Source: Rhodobacteraceae bacterium HIMB11
GTDB taxonomy: Bacteria; Pseudomonadota; Alphaproteobacteria; Rhodobacterales; Rhodobacteraceae
DNA length: 64,000 nucleotides
Assembly: GCA_000472185.1 (NCBI GenBank)
Contig: AVDB01000004.1
Location: 124,001 to 188,000, forward strand
Direction of reading: 5' to 3'
Part shown: in pieces, positions 54,806 through 63,430 of the stretch
How positions within the stretch are numbered: the first letter of the stretch is position 1
Layout: every line of letters starts with the position of its first letter
The notes under the pieces: generated by a model
What the model saw: the letters and a program-made list of their open reading frames with translations, nothing else
The model's database searches: none
Told to the model about the DNA's origin: nothing
Program-made: the position numbers and the translations under genes

Positions 54806-55635
54806 TATTGCGCGCATTGATCGCGCGTGGCACATCCGCGTTGGATCAGGGGGGCATCCTAAATGCAGCGCGGGACGCCCGCCTATTGGCCGCACACGTG
54901 TGCGATATTGATGCTTCGCGCGTAACGTTGCATGAAATGGACGAAGTGTCGGAGGCCGCGCTTGCGCGATTTGACGAGGCAATCACGCAACGCCTAAACC
55001 ACCGTCCTGTGTCACGCATTATCGGGGCACGGCAATTTTGGGGCCGCAATTTTCAGATTACGGATGACGTATTGGACCCGCGAGGCGACACAGAAACTTT
55101 GATTGCCGAGGCGCTGAAGATCCCTGCAAAACGTATTTTGGATTTGGGCACAGGTAGCGGCATTCTGGGTATCACCCTTGCGGCGGAACAGGTGGATGCC
55201 TTGGTGGTGGTTACGGATATTTCAAAGGCGGCTTTGGCAGTTGCTAAAACCAACGCAAAACGGCACCACGTCGAACATCGGATAGAGTTTATTGAGTCAG
55301 ACTGGTTTGACAGTTTGCACGATAAATTTGACTTGATCACTTCAAACCCGCCCTATATCGGCGAAAATGAATTGGAGGGGCTGGAACCAGATGTCATCGA
55401 CTATGATCCGATGATCGCCCTCACGCCCGGTGGGGATGGATTAGCACCCTATCGTATCATTACAGGACAGGCCCAAAATTACCTGAATAAAAATGGTCGG
55501 GTGATCGTTGAAATTGGACATTTACAGGGGAATTATGTCAAAAACCTGTTCTTGAATGCAGGGTTCACGGATGTGCAGATTCTGCAGGATTTGGATGGCA
55601 AAGACCGCGCAATTGTGGCAAGATATCCCGTTTAA
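54802..55635 (+). CDS. prmC: Release factor glutamine methyltransferase
   Basis: A 277-residue SAM-dependent enzyme that methylates the glutamine of the GGQ motif in release factors. An N-terminal helical domain (about 1-75) is followed by the Rossmann domain with [15 protein letters not shown] and the catalytic [21 protein letters not shown] corresponds to the usual PRPDTE motif, with Gly in place of Pro. Overlaps the end of prfA. Confidence 0.95.
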   Translation: MILRALIARGTSALDQGGILNAARDARLLAAHVCDIDASRVTLHEMDEVSEAALARFDEAITQRLNHRPVSRIIGARQFWGRNFQITDDVLDPRGDTETLIAEALKIPAKRILDLGTGSGILGITLAAEQVDALVVVTDISKAALAVAKTNAKRHHVEHRIEFIESDWFDSLHDKFDLITSNPPYIGENELEGLEPDVIDYDPMIALTPGGDGLAPYRIITGQAQNYLNKNGRVIVEIGHLQGNYVKNLFLNAGFTDVQILQDLDGKDRAIVARYPV

Positions 55636-55843
55636 TCGGTTTTATGTCGGAAAATACGGAAAATTTTAACGAAAATTGCATTTGCCCCTTGTATCGCACT
55701 GTCAATCAGGGGTATCAAATCTAGGTTAGTTGACAGACGTGCATTATCGCACCGTGCTAACTTTTACCGTAAATCGCTGGTTCGTTACGATCACATTATG
55801 AACCGCGCCATGAACTCTAATTGACTAGGGCTGGAAAGCTTAA

Positions 55844-56431
55844 ATGAGATCCTCAAAATCGCGTTCGCGTTCAAAGCAGAACCGCAATAACCGTTCCGTT
55901 GGCAATGTCATAAACCGTGTGTTTGACAGCTCTGGCCCAGAGGGCAAAGTGCGTGGCACGCCACAACAGATCATTGAAAAATACAATCAATTGGCACGCG
56001 ATGCACAATTGGCCAATGATCGTGTTGCCGCCGAAAATTTCCAACAACACGCCGAACATTATTTGCGTCTTCTGAGTGAAGCGCAGCGTGAAATGGATGC
56101 CCGCCGCGAACAACAGGAACGTGATAATCGCGAACGCCAGGCACAGCGTGACCGCGAACGTCAAGCGCGTCAAGAAGCGGGCGATACTATGGTTGCAACA
56201 GATGTTGCATTTGGTGCGTCTGATGATTTTGCAAGCGGGGATCAACCCATTGTTGATGCGATGCCCATCATGGACGATAAAATGCCCGTCGCAGCAGAAG
56301 CGGCACCCGCCGACGGCAACGCAGAGAAACCTAAACAGCCGCGCAAACCCCGAGCACCGCGTCCGAAAAAGACTGGCGCAGTGGGTGAAGGTGGGGATCA
56401 ACCATCACCCCCAAGCGAAGCTGCAGAATAA
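55844..56431 (+). CDS. DUF4167 protein
   Basis: 195 residues. The N-terminal domain (about 10-85) has RNNRSVGNVINRVFDSSGP and RGTPQQIIEKYNQLARDA, the DUF4167 signature of Alphaproteobacteria. A highly charged helical stretch rich in R, E and Q follows (about 88-115), then a disordered Ala/Pro/Lys tail with PRKPRAPRPKK. Function is unknown; the composition suggests nucleic-acid or ribosome binding. The 208-base gap upstream, with no gene, carries a TTGACA at 55730-55735 that may be part of its promoter. Confidence 0.87.
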   Translation: MRSSKSRSRSKQNRNNRSVGNVINRVFDSSGPEGKVRGTPQQIIEKYNQLARDAQLANDRVAAENFQQHAEHYLRLLSEAQREMDARREQQERDNRERQAQRDRERQARQEAGDTMVATDVAFGASDDFASGDQPIVDAMPIMDDKMPVAAEAAPADGNAEKPKQPRKPRAPRPKKTGAVGEGGDQPSPPSEAAE

Positions 56432-56436
56432 AAATG

Positions 56437-56461
56437 GGCCGCATGATGCGGCCTTATTTTT
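56437..56461 (+). terminator. Rho-independent terminator after DUF4167 gene
   Basis: A GC-rich perfect palindrome GGCCGCAT-g-ATGCGGCC is followed by TTATTTTTT. It starts six bases after the DUF4167 stop, and its T tract overlaps the last codons of convergent rsmA. Confidence 0.85.
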
Positions 56462-57296
56462 TGGCAACTTCGCGGGCCAATGCACAAAACCCCTCAAGCG
56501 GAATTTGTTCGGCACGGTCTGTGGGTTTGATCCCGGCAGCAATCAGTCGATCTTCAATATCCGGTGCGATGCCTTTTAAGGATGCTCGCAACATTTTGCG
56601 ACGTTGGTTAAAGGCGGCAGCAACCACACGTTCCAAAACCTTGGCATCCGCATCAAAGCGGGGGCGTTCCAGTGCGGTTAGATGCACGACGGCGCTTGAC
56701 ACTTTGGGCGGTGGCGTAAAGGCGCCTGGCGGTAAATTCACCGCGATCCGCGCATCCGCCCGCCACGAGGCGAGGATGGTCAAACGGCCATAGGCTTTGC
56801 TCCCTGGTTTCGCAACGATGCGTTCAGCAACCTCTTTTTGAAACATCAACGTTAGGGATTGCCAAAAGGGGGGCCATTGGGGTGGCGTTAACCAACGCAC
56901 CAACAGTTCCGTGCCCACGTTATAGGGCAGGTTTGCGGCCACACGAATAGGGGGTGTCAGATGCGTTAGCGGATCAAACTCAAGCGCGTCACCTTCGATA
57001 ACCTGTAGGCGATCAGGATAGGCGGCGGATATTTCCTCAAGTGCGGGAATGCAGCGGCGATCTTTTTCAATTGCCAATACGCGGCGCGCCCCTTCGGATA
57101 ACAGCCCGCGCGTTAAACCACCTGGGCCTGGCCCAATTTCCAGAACGTCACATTCACGAAGATCGCCCGCAACACGTGCGATTTTCGCCGTGAGGTTCAA
57201 ATCCAGCAGAAAATTTTGGCCCAGCGATTTACGCGCGCTTAACCCGTGGGTCGCAATTACATCACGCAAAGGGGGGAGTTGATCAATCGCGCTCAT
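56454..57296 (-). CDS. rsmA: 16S rRNA (adenine1518/1519-N6)-dimethyltransferase
   Basis: A 280-residue KsgA-type enzyme that dimethylates two adjacent adenines near the 3' end of 16S rRNA, a checkpoint in small-subunit assembly. [18 protein letters not shown] is the N-terminal signature, [14 protein letters not shown] binds SAM and [11 protein letters not shown] is the catalytic motif. Start overlaps the pdxA stop by four bases. In E. coli too the order is surA-pdxA-rsmA. Confidence 0.96.
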   Translation of the reverse strand: MSAIDQLPPLRDVIATHGLSARKSLGQNFLLDLNLTAKIARVAGDLRECDVLEIGPGPGGLTRGLLSEGARRVLAIEKDRRCIPALEEISAAYPDRLQVIEGDALEFDPLTHLTPPIRVAANLPYNVGTELLVRWLTPPQWPPFWQSLTLMFQKEVAERIVAKPGSKAYGRLTILASWRADARIAVNLPPGAFTPPPKVSSAVVHLTALERPRFDADAKVLERVVAAAFNQRRKMLRASLKGIAPDIEDRLIAAGIKPTDRAEQIPLEGFCALAREVAKK

Positions 57297-58258
57297 CTTT
57301 GGCCCATTTCTGCTGCCAATTTCAGCGCAGCAATCATTGACGAGGGATTTGCGATATTTTGCCCCGCAATGTCAAACGCCGTCCCATGATCAGGGGAGGT
57401 GCGCACAAAGCTCAGCCCTAATGTCACATTCACGCCGCCGTCAAAATCCAATGTTTTGATCGGGATCAATGCTTGATCATGGTACATGGCGATGGCCGCG
57501 TCATATTTGGAGCGTGCGCGTGCGTGAAATAGGGTGTCTGCGGGATGAGGCCCTGTGAGTGTCATCCCCTCAGCCTGTAGTTTTTTAATCACGGGACGGA
57601 TGATGGCGTCATCCTCTTTGCCCATGCGCCCATCTTCACCCGCATGCGGATTCAGCCCTGTAATTGCGATGCATGGTTCAGCAATGCCAAATTGTGTGCT
57701 CAGTGCATGATGCGTGATGCGAATTGTTTTTTCTAACAATTCGGGTGTTAGTGCAGTTGGCACCTGTTCAAGGGGGATATGAATGGTTGTCGGAACAACG
57801 CGTAAATCGGGCGAGTCCAGCATCATCACCACGTTCGTTTTATGATCCAGATGCGCCAAAAACTCTGTGTGTCCGGGGTGTTTGAAATCCGCCCCCATTT
57901 GCAAAACCGATTTGGCGATGGGCGCGGTACACAGAGCGTGTCCCATTCCCTGCTGCACCAGTTGCGCACCACGTTCCAAGACCTGCACCACATCATGTGC
58001 ATTCGACAGATTGGGGTGTCCCAATTCTACAGCGTCGCGGAACGTATGGGACAGGATAGGCAGCGCAGTCGCACAGTGATCTTTTGCCTCGGCAGGGTCA
58101 TTAATAACCACATAAGGCAGGTCAAGTGGTAGAAAACTTGGATCACCGATCATGCACATGGGAACGGTATCTCGCAGGTCATTCCACGCCTTTTGCACCA
58201 CCTCTGGTCCGATGCCCGCAGGATCGCCACAGGTAACTATGATTGGCCTATCAATCAT
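57293..58258 (-). CDS. pdxA: 4-hydroxythreonine-4-phosphate dehydrogenase
   Basis: A 321-residue metal- and NAD-dependent enzyme of pyridoxal phosphate synthesis. [13 protein letters not shown] is the N-terminal signature, [11 protein letters not shown] and [12 protein letters not shown] hold the metal-binding histidines and [12 protein letters not shown] is also conserved. It overlaps surA upstream and rsmA downstream by four bases each, so all three are translated together. Confidence 0.96.
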   Translation of the reverse strand: MIDRPIIVTCGDPAGIGPEVVQKAWNDLRDTVPMCMIGDPSFLPLDLPYVVINDPAEAKDHCATALPILSHTFRDAVELGHPNLSNAHDVVQVLERGAQLVQQGMGHALCTAPIAKSVLQMGADFKHPGHTEFLAHLDHKTNVVMMLDSPDLRVVPTTIHIPLEQVPTALTPELLEKTIRITHHALSTQFGIAEPCIAITGLNPHAGEDGRMGKEDDAIIRPVIKKLQAEGMTLTGPHPADTLFHARARSKYDAAIAMYHDQALIPIKTLDFDGGVNVTLGLSFVRTSPDHGTAFDIAGQNIANPSSMIAALKLAAEMGQR

Positions 58259-59457
58259 TTATAGACGATACGCGCATCATCGCGCAGATTTTCCAAATAG
58301 CTATCTGCATAGCTGCCCAAGCGCTGGTTCAATAAGCCGTCACGGATCTGAGCGAGGTCTCGTTCTTCTAAATCAAGGATCTGGCTGCGACTACACATCA
58401 TGATTAACGTGGTCGTCGGTCCCTGTGTTGCGATCACATATTCGTTTTCATCTAAATTTGTCAGGACATTTCGTGTGGGACCATCAATTTCCGCACGTTT
58501 TACGGTTTCGCGTTTCAAAACGTGATTGGGATTGCCCTTGGCCCATCCGTACAGATCATCGCAATGATTGATGTATGCGCGGATTGCGTTGATATTTTCA
58601 AGTTCTGAGCTGGGCAGGGCATAACGCAAGTAATCAACGCTGTCGGGCAGGGGACGTCGATATGCGGTTTCACGAATGCCGCGCAGTTGGAACAGCGCCT
58701 GCGCATTGGGAATGCTGAGTGGGTCCGTGACCTCGCCTGGGGCAAGACCGAAGATCAAAGGTTGCAACACATCTGGCAGTGTATCCAATTTTTGCCAAGT
58801 TACGCGTCCCCCAAATTCGCGAGTTGGGGCGTCAGAAAATTCACGTGCTGCATCGGAAAAGGCGTCAACGGATCTAATTTTTGACAATTCGCGTGCACGC
58901 TCGCGCACCTCTTGTTCCTGACCCGGTCGCATAGCCATGATGATTTCGGTTAGCAGAACTTCGATACTGCTTCCTGATTTATCGGCATTTGCACTGCGTT
59001 CCACCTGCGCCTCATCTACATTGGCCTGTGCGCCAAAGCGTGCGCGAATAACGTCACGCCATAAAAGTTGATTGGCAATGAATGCACGTGGTGTATCAAC
59101 AGAAATTCCCACGCGCTCTAATTCAGCGGCTAATTCATCAAAAGCGACATTAAACCGTCGGGCAAAGGATTCGAGTTCGAATTGCAATTCTTCTTCACTG
59201 ACGCGAATACCCAGTTGATCCGCAGCTGCCTTTTTCAGGCGCTCTTCGATCAACTGTTTTGGCGCAAGCTCATCAGGAATGCCTGGAAAACGCAAGGCTT
59301 CTAAAAACATAGTGCGTTGTTTTAATTCGTAGTTTGTGATCGCTTGGTCATCCACAAGGATTGCGGCCGAAAATAAATTTTGCGCCGCAACGCCCAATGG
59401 GGCGAGTGTCAGGCCAAGGGCGATTAGGCTGGTGCGAATTAAGGTTTTAGTGTTCAT
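58255..59457 (-). CDS. surA: Periplasmic chaperone / peptidyl-prolyl isomerase SurA
   Basis: 400 residues. A signal peptide ends near AAQNLF (about residue 26). The SurA N domain follows (about 30-150: AILVDDQAITNYELKQR), then a parvulin-like domain (about 165-275, with QEVRERARELSKI and REFGGRVTWQKLD) and a C-terminal helix region. It escorts outer-membrane proteins through the periplasm, and LptD is its best-known client in E. coli. Notably the adjoining lptD gene is broken here. Start overlaps the lptD remnant stop by four bases. Confidence 0.92.
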   Translation of the reverse strand: MNTKTLIRTSLIALGLTLAPLGVAAQNLFSAAILVDDQAITNYELKQRTMFLEALRFPGIPDELAPKQLIEERLKKAAADQLGIRVSEEELQFELESFARRFNVAFDELAAELERVGISVDTPRAFIANQLLWRDVIRARFGAQANVDEAQVERSANADKSGSSIEVLLTEIIMAMRPGQEQEVRERARELSKIRSVDAFSDAAREFSDAPTREFGGRVTWQKLDTLPDVLQPLIFGLAPGEVTDPLSIPNAQALFQLRGIRETAYRRPLPDSVDYLRYALPSSELENINAIRAYINHCDDLYGWAKGNPNHVLKRETVKRAEIDGPTRNVLTNLDENEYVIATQGPTTTLIMMCSRSQILDLEERDLAQIRDGLLNQRLGSYADSYLENLRDDARIVYK

Positions 59458-59796
59458 CTGCCTGTTCCATATGATTTCTTGATCGCGCGACTTGCGCCCT
59501 CTGTGCTAAAGCCTTTTAACGCAATGGAAAAGCCATAAGTTGTTTGCGGCGGCGAAGTGCCAAGATCAGTAAACCGACGATCTGCAGAAAAAACAACACT
59601 TGAATATTGTCCGTCCCATTTTACGCCGATGCCTGCCGTTGCCAATGAATCCGCCATTAGATCATAACTTAAACTGTTTGAAAGTTGCCAATTTTCACCC
59701 ACCTTAACCGATTGATGTAAGGTCCATTCCGCAATGTCATCGTTACGTTATTCCTCACCATCAGCAGGTAAAAACGAATATCAGAGGGCGCGTCAT
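59454..59796 (-). pseudogene. lptD: LptD (LPS-assembly outer-membrane protein) deletion remnant
   Basis: Intact LptD has 700 or more residues. Here the original start appears to survive: ATG 59794-59796 overlaps the lptG stop as ATGA and encodes MTRPLIFVFTC, like the opening of a signal peptide, before TGA at 59761. About 50 bases on, in another frame and after a TAA at 59748-59750, the C-terminus resumes as DDIAEWTLHQSVKVGENW and ends ADRRFTDLGTSPPQTTYGF ... GFSTEG, which matches the last strands of the LptD barrel. Some 600 codons between are gone. The TGA at 59454 still overlaps the surA start. The remnant cannot make a functional barrel. Confidence 0.75.
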
Positions 59797-60887
59797 CCGT
59801 CTTCCATATGTAAAATGATGCCTATGGCCAATAGAATTGTGGCCAGAGGTGCGGCGTAAGCCGCAAAAAGGATGGGGATTTGCCCCGTTTCACCCAGAAT
59901 TTGCGCAAAATTTCGCACGTAATAGAGGCCAAATCCGAAAATGACTGAAACGATCAATGCTTGTCCTGTGCCGCCGAACCGAACATGGCGCATTGTGAAG
60001 CTTGCGCCAATTAGCAACATCCCAACCAAAAACAAGGGACGCGCAATTTCCATGTGCAGCCATACAGAATGCCGCCGCGCCGAAAAACCTGCGGATTCAA
60101 GTTGCGAGATATAGGCTGGTAAATCCCAGATCGAAATTGAGGAGGGATTCCCGATGCGGTCGCGTATCTGTTCCAAGGTGAGGTTTGAGGACACATCAAA
60201 CTGTCGCACATTTTGGGCTAAGTTTTGGGGGTTTTCCCCCAAACTTATCGGCCAAACAGTCGCATTTCGCAAAACCCAACGCCCCGCTTCTAATCGTGCT
60301 GTATCCGCCTCAATCCGCCTATTTGGTCCACCTGTTTCACCATATGAAATCAGCGAGACATCAAACAAAACAGTCCCATCCAAATTTGACCGCGCCGCAC
60401 GAATAACCGTTTGACCCAAATCATCACCTTGTCTTAACCACAGGCCTTCTGACCCAATCGAAAAATTCGCGCGTCTGCCATCGAAATACGTTTCGCGCAG
60501 CTCCACATACTGTTTCTTGGTACTGGCAACGATGGGATTGCCAAGTCCGACAATAACGCTGCCCACAAAAAACATTGCGGCAACTGGGGCGATTAATGTT
60601 TGAAAGATTGAGCGTCCAGCGGCGCGGGAAATCACCAACTCGCTTGATCGCGCAAGGGACAAGAAAAACCACAATGAGGCCAAGATCGCGATTAGCGGAA
60701 AAATTTGATAAAGCTCTGTCGGTAAATTGAACAAGGTTAAAATTGCCACCTGCGTGGCATCTGCGCGATCCCCCACTTGACGCAATTGTTCAACATAGGC
60801 GATTAACCCGATAAATAGTGTAAAGATTGCGGTCACGCTCAGGAAAATAACCAAAAATCGGTTTGCAAAATAGCGATGTAAAATCAT
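59793..60887 (-). CDS. lptG: LPS export permease LptG
   Basis: 364 residues of the YjgP/YjgQ family. Three N-terminal helices (first RFLVIFLSVTAIFTLFIGLIAY), a periplasmic beta-jellyroll region (about 130-255) and three C-terminal helices are all present, with LARSSELVISRAAGRS in the cytoplasmic loop that contacts the LptB ATPase. LptG normally pairs with LptF to lift lipopolysaccharide from the inner membrane. It is intact although both neighbours, lptF and lptD, are gutted. It keeps ATGA overlaps on each side. Confidence 0.9.
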   Translation of the reverse strand: MILHRYFANRFLVIFLSVTAIFTLFIGLIAYVEQLRQVGDRADATQVAILTLFNLPTELYQIFPLIAILASLWFFLSLARSSELVISRAAGRSIFQTLIAPVAAMFFVGSVIVGLGNPIVASTKKQYVELRETYFDGRRANFSIGSEGLWLRQGDDLGQTVIRAARSNLDGTVLFDVSLISYGETGGPNRRIEADTARLEAGRWVLRNATVWPISLGENPQNLAQNVRQFDVSSNLTLEQIRDRIGNPSSISIWDLPAYISQLESAGFSARRHSVWLHMEIARPLFLVGMLLIGASFTMRHVRFGGTGQALIVSVIFGFGLYYVRNFAQILGETGQIPILFAAYAAPLATILLAIGIILHMEDG

Positions 60888-61138
60888 GTATTTTGCCCCG
60901 ATAGCTTACCTTGTTTGCGCAGTGTTTTTGGGTTGATCGACAGATACATTAATACCCAGAACAAAACCACACCAACGACAGAGGGCGCGCAAACCAAATA
61001 CCACAATTCAAAATTTGTGCGTGCAGGTTCTGTCACAACACTTTCCACCAATTTCACAATCACAAGCGCAAAGACCAACGTAAAAAACGCAAATACCATC
61101 AGGCATTGTTTAAAAACATATCGATCCAAATGCGACAT
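60884..61138 (-). pseudogene. lptF: LptF permease remnant with large internal deletion
   Basis: Only 84 codons remain of a protein that is normally about 370-390 residues. The start MSHLDRYVFKQCLMVFAFF matches the first helix of LptF. It runs straight, in frame, into LVCAPSVVGVVLFWVLMYLSINPKTLRK, which matches the last helix and basic tail. All of the periplasmic domain and four of six helices are missing. The TGA overlaps the lptG start, as in intact operons. The frame could still be translated upstream of lptG (an ATG 20 codons earlier is in frame), perhaps only to keep lptG coupled. A two-helix product could not form the LptFG channel half. Confidence 0.75.
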
Positions 61139-61357
61139 ATGACAGCGCGTTTTCCTGCAGCAATGTTTCCCCTGTTTCTTGATTAAACGAAGTTTCACGA
61201 AAGTCTAGCTAAGCCGCGGTCTTACGGCGATGATTTGCGTAAATTGCGGCGAAAAGACGGATTTGTGAAAGGTTTATCACTTTCCGAAAGGCGATTGTAT
61301 TTGCAACTGCGATTTGAAAGATTAGAACGTGATTAACTGAATGTATGGGAGCGGAAT

Positions 61358-62833
61358 ATGGCGATTAATCTGACTTGGAAATTTGTTGAACCTGAACTTG
61401 ACGCGATTGCGGGGCATGAAGGACGTGTTGTTGTGATCGTCAGCAGTGATGCCAAAATTGATCAATTGGGACGCCGGGTTAACAAATTGACCCGTGGCGC
61501 CGTGGCGCGCGCGATTGAAAGTGAGGCGTTTGAAAAGGCGTCCTTGGGTCAGGTTATCTCACTGAATTACCCCGCGGGCGTGGCGGCGAACGCCGTCGAT
61601 ATCGTGAAATTGGACCGTCGCTCTGATGCGCTTATGTCACGTAAGGCGGGCGTTGCGATTGCCAAGGCCGTCGGCTCCAAAGACGCGTTGATCCTTGCCG
61701 GCTCTCTCAAAAATGCGGTGGATTTGGTGCAGGGCTATGCATTGCGTGCCTATGAATTTTCGGATCACAAAACCGAAAATACCGAGGATAAAGAAGCCGC
61801 CATCACAGTTATGCTGTCAAAGGCTGCGGAACAAAGTGCCGCTTGTGAAACCGCACTGGCAATCGTCGACGGGGTGCATTTCACACGCGATTTGACGAAC
61901 GAACCTTCAAACATACTGACAACGACGGAATTCGCCAACCGATTGGTTGCGCTGAAGGACCATGGTGTCGAGGTCGAAGTGTTAGAGGAAGCTGATCTTG
62001 AAAAATTGGGCATGCGTGCCTTGATGGGTGTCGGGCAGGGGTCTGACAGTCCTTCCAAGGTGGTCGTCATTCAATGGAATGGGGGCGCAGAAAATGCACA
62101 ACCCTTTGCCCTGATCGGGAAGGGAGTGGTTTTTGATACGGGTGGCATTTCTCTAAAACCCGCAGGTGGTATGGAGGATATGACCATGGACATGGGCGGC
62201 GCGGGTGTTGTTGCGGGCACCATGCTGTCCTTGGCCAAGCGCAAGGCCGCGGCCAATGTTGTGGCCCTTGTTGGATTGGTTGAAAATATGCCCTCTGGCA
62301 ATGCACAACGTCCGGGCGATGTTGTCACCTCAATGAAGGGGGACACGATTGAGGTTATCAATACCGACGCCGAAGGGCGCTTGGTGCTGTGCGATGTGAT
62401 GTGGTACGCGCAAGAGCGATTTAACCCAACAGGGATGATTGATCTGGCCACATTGACGGGGGCAATCATCATTGGTTTGGGCCATGAAAATGCAGGTGTT
62501 TTTTCTAACGATGATGCACTGTGCGACGGTTTGTTGGCGGCGGCCAAGACACAGGGCGAAGGCGCATGGCGCATGCCACTTGGGGAAGCCTATGACAAAA
62601 AACTGAAATCACGTATTGCGGATGTGAAAAACGTGGGCGATCGCGCGGCGGGGTCCATTACGGCGGCCGCCTTTCTTCAGCGGTTCGTCAAGGACAACAC
62701 ACCATGGGCGCATATTGATATCGCAGGTGTTGCATCGACCAAGACCGAAACACCCTATGCGCCTGTCGGTGCATCAGGTTGGGGCGTGATGACGCTGAAT
62801 CAATTGATCCGCGATATGTGCGAAAAGGATTAA
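61358..62833 (+). CDS. pepA: Leucyl aminopeptidase (cytosol aminopeptidase)
   Basis: A 491-residue M17 metallopeptidase with an N-terminal macro-like domain (about 1-165) and a C-terminal catalytic domain with IGKGVVFDTGGISLKPAG and the signature NTDAEGRLVL, which holds metal ligands and catalytic Arg. It removes N-terminal residues from peptides; some members also bind DNA. It is divergent from the lpt genes, with the promoter in the 159-220 bases between, and is followed by holC four bases later. Confidence 0.96.
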   Translation: MAINLTWKFVEPELDAIAGHEGRVVVIVSSDAKIDQLGRRVNKLTRGAVARAIESEAFEKASLGQVISLNYPAGVAANAVDIVKLDRRSDALMSRKAGVAIAKAVGSKDALILAGSLKNAVDLVQGYALRAYEFSDHKTENTEDKEAAITVMLSKAAEQSAACETALAIVDGVHFTRDLTNEPSNILTTTEFANRLVALKDHGVEVEVLEEADLEKLGMRALMGVGQGSDSPSKVVVIQWNGGAENAQPFALIGKGVVFDTGGISLKPAGGMEDMTMDMGGAGVVAGTMLSLAKRKAAANVVALVGLVENMPSGNAQRPGDVVTSMKGDTIEVINTDAEGRLVLCDVMWYAQERFNPTGMIDLATLTGAIIIGLGHENAGVFSNDDALCDGLLAAAKTQGEGAWRMPLGEAYDKKLKSRIADVKNVGDRAAGSITAAAFLQRFVKDNTPWAHIDIAGVASTKTETPYAPVGASGWGVMTLNQLIRDMCEKD

Positions 62834-62837
62834 GGAT

Positions 62838-63290
62838 TTGGGCGCGGCCTATTTTTATCACCTAACACGCCGCCGCCTAGAAGACGCGCTACCCATGTTG
62901 GTTGAGCGTTCGTTGGCGCAAGGATGGCGGGTTGAGGTGCGCGGCACGCGCCCAGAGAAGTTGGCGAAACTGGACGACCATCTGTGGACCTACAGCGAAG
63001 ACAGTTTTGTTCCCCACTCGCGTGCGGGGCAGGACGGGGCCGATGCCGCGCCCGTGATCCTGACGGATCAGGCGTTATCAGGATATGACTGTATCCTCTG
63101 CGTCGATGGTGCGGAACTGAGCGCGGATGAAGTCAACGCTGCCGAGCGGGCCTGTTTGATATTTGATGGACATGATGATCACGCCCTGACGCAGGCACGG
63201 GGTCTGTGGAAATCCCTAATAAGTGCGGGATGTTCTGCGCAATACTGGTCCGACGAAAGCGGAAAGTGGGAGTTGAAGGCGCAAAAATAG
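62838..63290 (+). CDS. holC: DNA polymerase III chi subunit
   Basis: 150 residues. The opening GAAYFYHLTRRRLEDALPML and the segment AQGWRVEVRG are typical of HolC, which links the clamp loader to SSB on lagging-strand DNA. The start is TTG at 62838, four bases after the pepA stop. AAGGA lies almost against it, so initiation probably relies on coupling with pepA; the next ATG (62895) would delete the conserved N-terminus. The pepA-holC order is widespread in proteobacteria. Confidence 0.92.
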   Translation: MGAAYFYHLTRRRLEDALPMLVERSLAQGWRVEVRGTRPEKLAKLDDHLWTYSEDSFVPHSRAGQDGADAAPVILTDQALSGYDCILCVDGAELSADEVNAAERACLIFDGHDDHALTQARGLWKSLISAGCSAQYWSDESGKWELKAQK

Positions 63291-63430
63291 GCAAGCATCG
63301 TGCCCTTTGGGGGGAACTCGCAAATGTCTGCGCCTCACTATTTGGGTGTGTTTACTGTGTGATACATGACATCAATTCGAAAACGCACAGAGTTAGCGCG
63401 ACTGTGCATGCCGAATTAGACTGTATCCAG

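Noticed and set aside
55636-55843. RNA gene or clear promoter in the gap before the DUF4167 gene
   Set aside because: A TTGACA is present at 55730-55735, but no well-spaced -10 box and no stable tRNA-like or riboswitch-like fold could be made out by eye.
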